This document shows, piece after piece, positions 7,028-8,324 of a DNA stretch of 8,324 nt. Each line of letters begins with the position of its first letter. Positions within the stretch are counted from its first letter, which is position 1. Position numbers and translations under genes: made by a program. The notes beneath the pieces are model-generated. The model was not told the origin of the DNA, did not search any database, and saw nothing but the letters and a program-made list of their open reading frames with translations. Origin of the DNA: an uncultured delta proteobacterium (GTDB lineage Bacteria; Desulfobacterota; WTBG01; CAIYCZ01). The stretch lies in contig CAIYCZ010000554.1 in assembly GCA_903924805.1 (NCBI GenBank), forward strand, positions 1 through 8,324. Reading direction: 5' to 3'.

Positions 7028-7093
7028 ATGGCTAAACATGTGGCAACGCGCACCTCCCCCAAGACACCTCTTAGCGCCGGGGCGCGCGCATGA
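7028..7093 (+). CDS. Possible 21-codon mini-ORF coupled to the ATP-grasp gene
   Basis: A short frame starting ATG GCT AAA, in the 86-nt gap after the M16 gene. Its TGA (7091-7093) overlaps the ATP-grasp ATG (7090) as ATGA, the typical geometry of translational re-initiation. It lies in the same frame as the M16 gene, whose TGA is at 7001-7003. The predicted peptide is basic and Ala/Thr-rich with no recognisable motif. No clear Shine-Dalgarno precedes it. It may be chance. Confidence 0.2.
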   Translation: MAKHVATRTSPKTPLSAGARA

Positions 7094-8094
7094 ATAGCGT
7101 TGCCGTGCTCTACAATGATGACAGCATGCTTGCCCGCGGAGAGGATCAGGACCGGATTGCATTCCTCGACTCACGGGATGAAGCTGAATGTGTCTGTGCG
7201 GCACTTGCCGCAACTGGCTTTGAGCCGGTCATTGTTCCGAGCGGCAGCGATCCTGCGCAACTGGCAGCCGCCCTTGGCGGAAGGCATCCTGACCTTGTCT
7301 TTAATGTCTGTGAGAGTTTTGCAGGAAATCCATGCCTTGAATACGCGGTTGCCGCGCTTCTGGAACTTCTGCGCATTCCCTATACGGGAAGCCCGCCGCT
7401 TGCCCTTGCACTGGCTCAGGATAAGGTTCGGGCAAAAAAGATTCTTAGCGCAGCCCGCCTGCCGGTTCCCCGGTCGGTCATCATGGAGGAGCCCGGCAGC
7501 ACAATCCCCGCTGACCTGAAACCGCCGTTTATGGTGAAGCCGCGCTTTGCCGACGCCAGCCACGGCATCTCGGAAAAAAGTTTTTGCGAGAGCGTGTCTG
7601 CTGCCCGTACTCAGGCCGCCTACCTTATTGAGACATACGGTCACGATGCGCTCGTGGAAGAATTTTTGCCGGGCCGCGAGTTCAATGTAAGCGTCATATT
7701 GGAAAACAAGTTATTGCCGATTTCGGAATTAACCTATAACCTTCCGCCGGGGCTGCCGCCCATCGTAACCTTTGAGGCTAAATGGAAAGAGACATCACCC
7801 TATTATGTGGGAACGCCGGTAGTCTGTCCGGCACAGAATGTTGATTCGGCACTGGAGAAAAAAATCGGGGATAGTGCGCGGGGAGCATATCGGGCACTGG
7901 GCTGCCGTGATTATGCGCGCATTGACATGCGCCTTGACGAAGACGGCAACCCCTGCATCATCGAAGTGAATCCGAATCCGTGCATCATGCCGGATGCCGG
8001 GCTTGCACGCTCAGCACGCGTGGCAGGTATCACTTACAACGACTTCATCGCCCGCATCGCCCGGGCTGCGCTGGTAAGGGGAAATAAGATGTAG
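7090..8094 (+). CDS. D-alanine--D-alanine ligase-like ATP-grasp protein, substrate unknown
   Basis: A 334-residue ATP-dependent carboxylate-amine ligase of the ATP-grasp superfamily. Features resembling Ddl: DLVFNVCES at 68-76, YTGS at 98-101, a DK pair before the central domain, the ATP-binding lysine region KPRFADASHGI at 150-160, and EEFLPGREF at 190-198. The metal-binding residues are expected to be Asp279 (RIDMR), Glu292 and Asn294 (IIEVNPNP). True Ddl enzymes normally have EVNT-x-PGMT here; this protein has EVNPNPCI followed by DAGLARSARVAGITY, and a TFEAKW segment near 224. That pattern is typical of Ddl-related proteins of unassigned substrate, so cell-wall D-Ala-D-Ala synthesis should not be assumed. 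The ATG is the first start after an in-frame TAG at 7072. Only a weak GGGG (7079-7082) precedes it, so coupling to upstream translation is possible. Confidence 0.85.
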   Translation: MNSVAVLYNDDSMLARGEDQDRIAFLDSRDEAECVCAALAATGFEPVIVPSGSDPAQLAAALGGRHPDLVFNVCESFAGNPCLEYAVAALLELLRIPYTGSPPLALALAQDKVRAKKILSAARLPVPRSVIMEEPGSTIPADLKPPFMVKPRFADASHGISEKSFCESVSAARTQAAYLIETYGHDALVEEFLPGREFNVSVILENKLLPISELTYNLPPGLPPIVTFEAKWKETSPYYVGTPVVCPAQNVDSALEKKIGDSARGAYRALGCRDYARIDMRLDEDGNPCIIEVNPNPCIMPDAGLARSARVAGITYNDFIARIARAALVRGNKM

Positions 8095-8324
8095 GCAGGA
8101 AGTACAGAAGAAAATCTAAATAGAGTATTTCCGGTCACCCCGCACTGAGCACCGGCCACTGCAAACGTTCCCTTCTTTTACGATGTCTCTTCCCTGAAAG
8201 ACCACTGAACAGAGGAGTAAACAAACTAAGGGGAACAGCGCACAATAATTAAAATGTATAGGAATTTCCTTTTTGATAAGCAGAGGTAATAAAAGGCAAA
8301 CAGGAGGGAAAGCAAGTAGATAAA
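8095..8324. other. Non-coding tail, no gene recognised
   Basis: No frame of useful length is open on either strand, and codon-like structure is lost directly after the ATP-grasp stop. A 5-bp stem (CCGGT 8131-8135 with ACCGG 8151-8155) is too weak and lacks an adjacent T-run, so no clear terminator can be named. The last 100 bases are purine- and A-rich and include a perfect AGGAGG (8302-8307) with no ATG, GTG or TTG in the remaining 17 bases. The stretch could hold the end of the transcript and the leader of a gene beyond the window. Confidence 0.5.

Noticed and set aside
8131..8181. Intrinsic terminator after the ATP-grasp gene
   Set aside because: The stem is only 5 bp with a 15-nt loop and the T-rich stretch begins more than 10 nt after it, so it does not meet the usual form.
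8254..8289. 11-codon ORF in the tail
   Set aside because: No ribosome binding site, very short and A/T-rich; expected by chance.

Overview
This window is a densely packed, entirely plus-strand block of bacterial housekeeping genes for translation and RNA metabolism. In order it holds: the 3' two-thirds or so of infB (IF2), a DUF503/YlxP gene, rbfA, truB, rpsO, pnp, a zinc protease of family M16, and a D-Ala-D-Ala-ligase-like ATP-grasp gene. A roughly 230-base non-coding tail follows. I see no rRNA, tRNA, CRISPR array, insertion sequence or prophage sequence.

Positions 1-3166 carry the conserved infB-ylxP-rbfA-truB cluster. IF2 starts translation, RbfA matures the 30S subunit and TruB makes tRNA pseudouridine-55. 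YlxP is a small protein that travels with them. Junctions are tight (4 nt between infB and ylxP, a 1-nt stop/start overlap between rbfA and truB), except for a 95-nt gap before rbfA. Positions 3210-5714 carry the classic rpsO-pnp pair. The 132-nt leader between them can form two hairpins whose inner and loop sequences are also complementary to each other, a plausible site of pnp autoregulation. Positions 5741-8094 carry the M16 protease, often found next to pnp in bacteria, and an ATP-grasp ligase of unassigned substrate.

The organism cannot be named from this alone. Base composition looks near-balanced by eye, the proteins are clearly bacterial and full length, and genes often seen inside this cluster (a DHH/NrnA-type phosphoesterase between rbfA and truB, ribF after truB) are absent. 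An uncultured Gram-negative-type lineage, for example Omnitrophota or another PVC-related group, would fit, but this is a guess.

Most of the window is ordinary. The points worth a second look are the pnp leader, three gene junctions where the upstream frame stays open past its stop and closes exactly at an ATGA over the next start, and the ATP-grasp enzyme with a non-canonical EVNPNP metal site.
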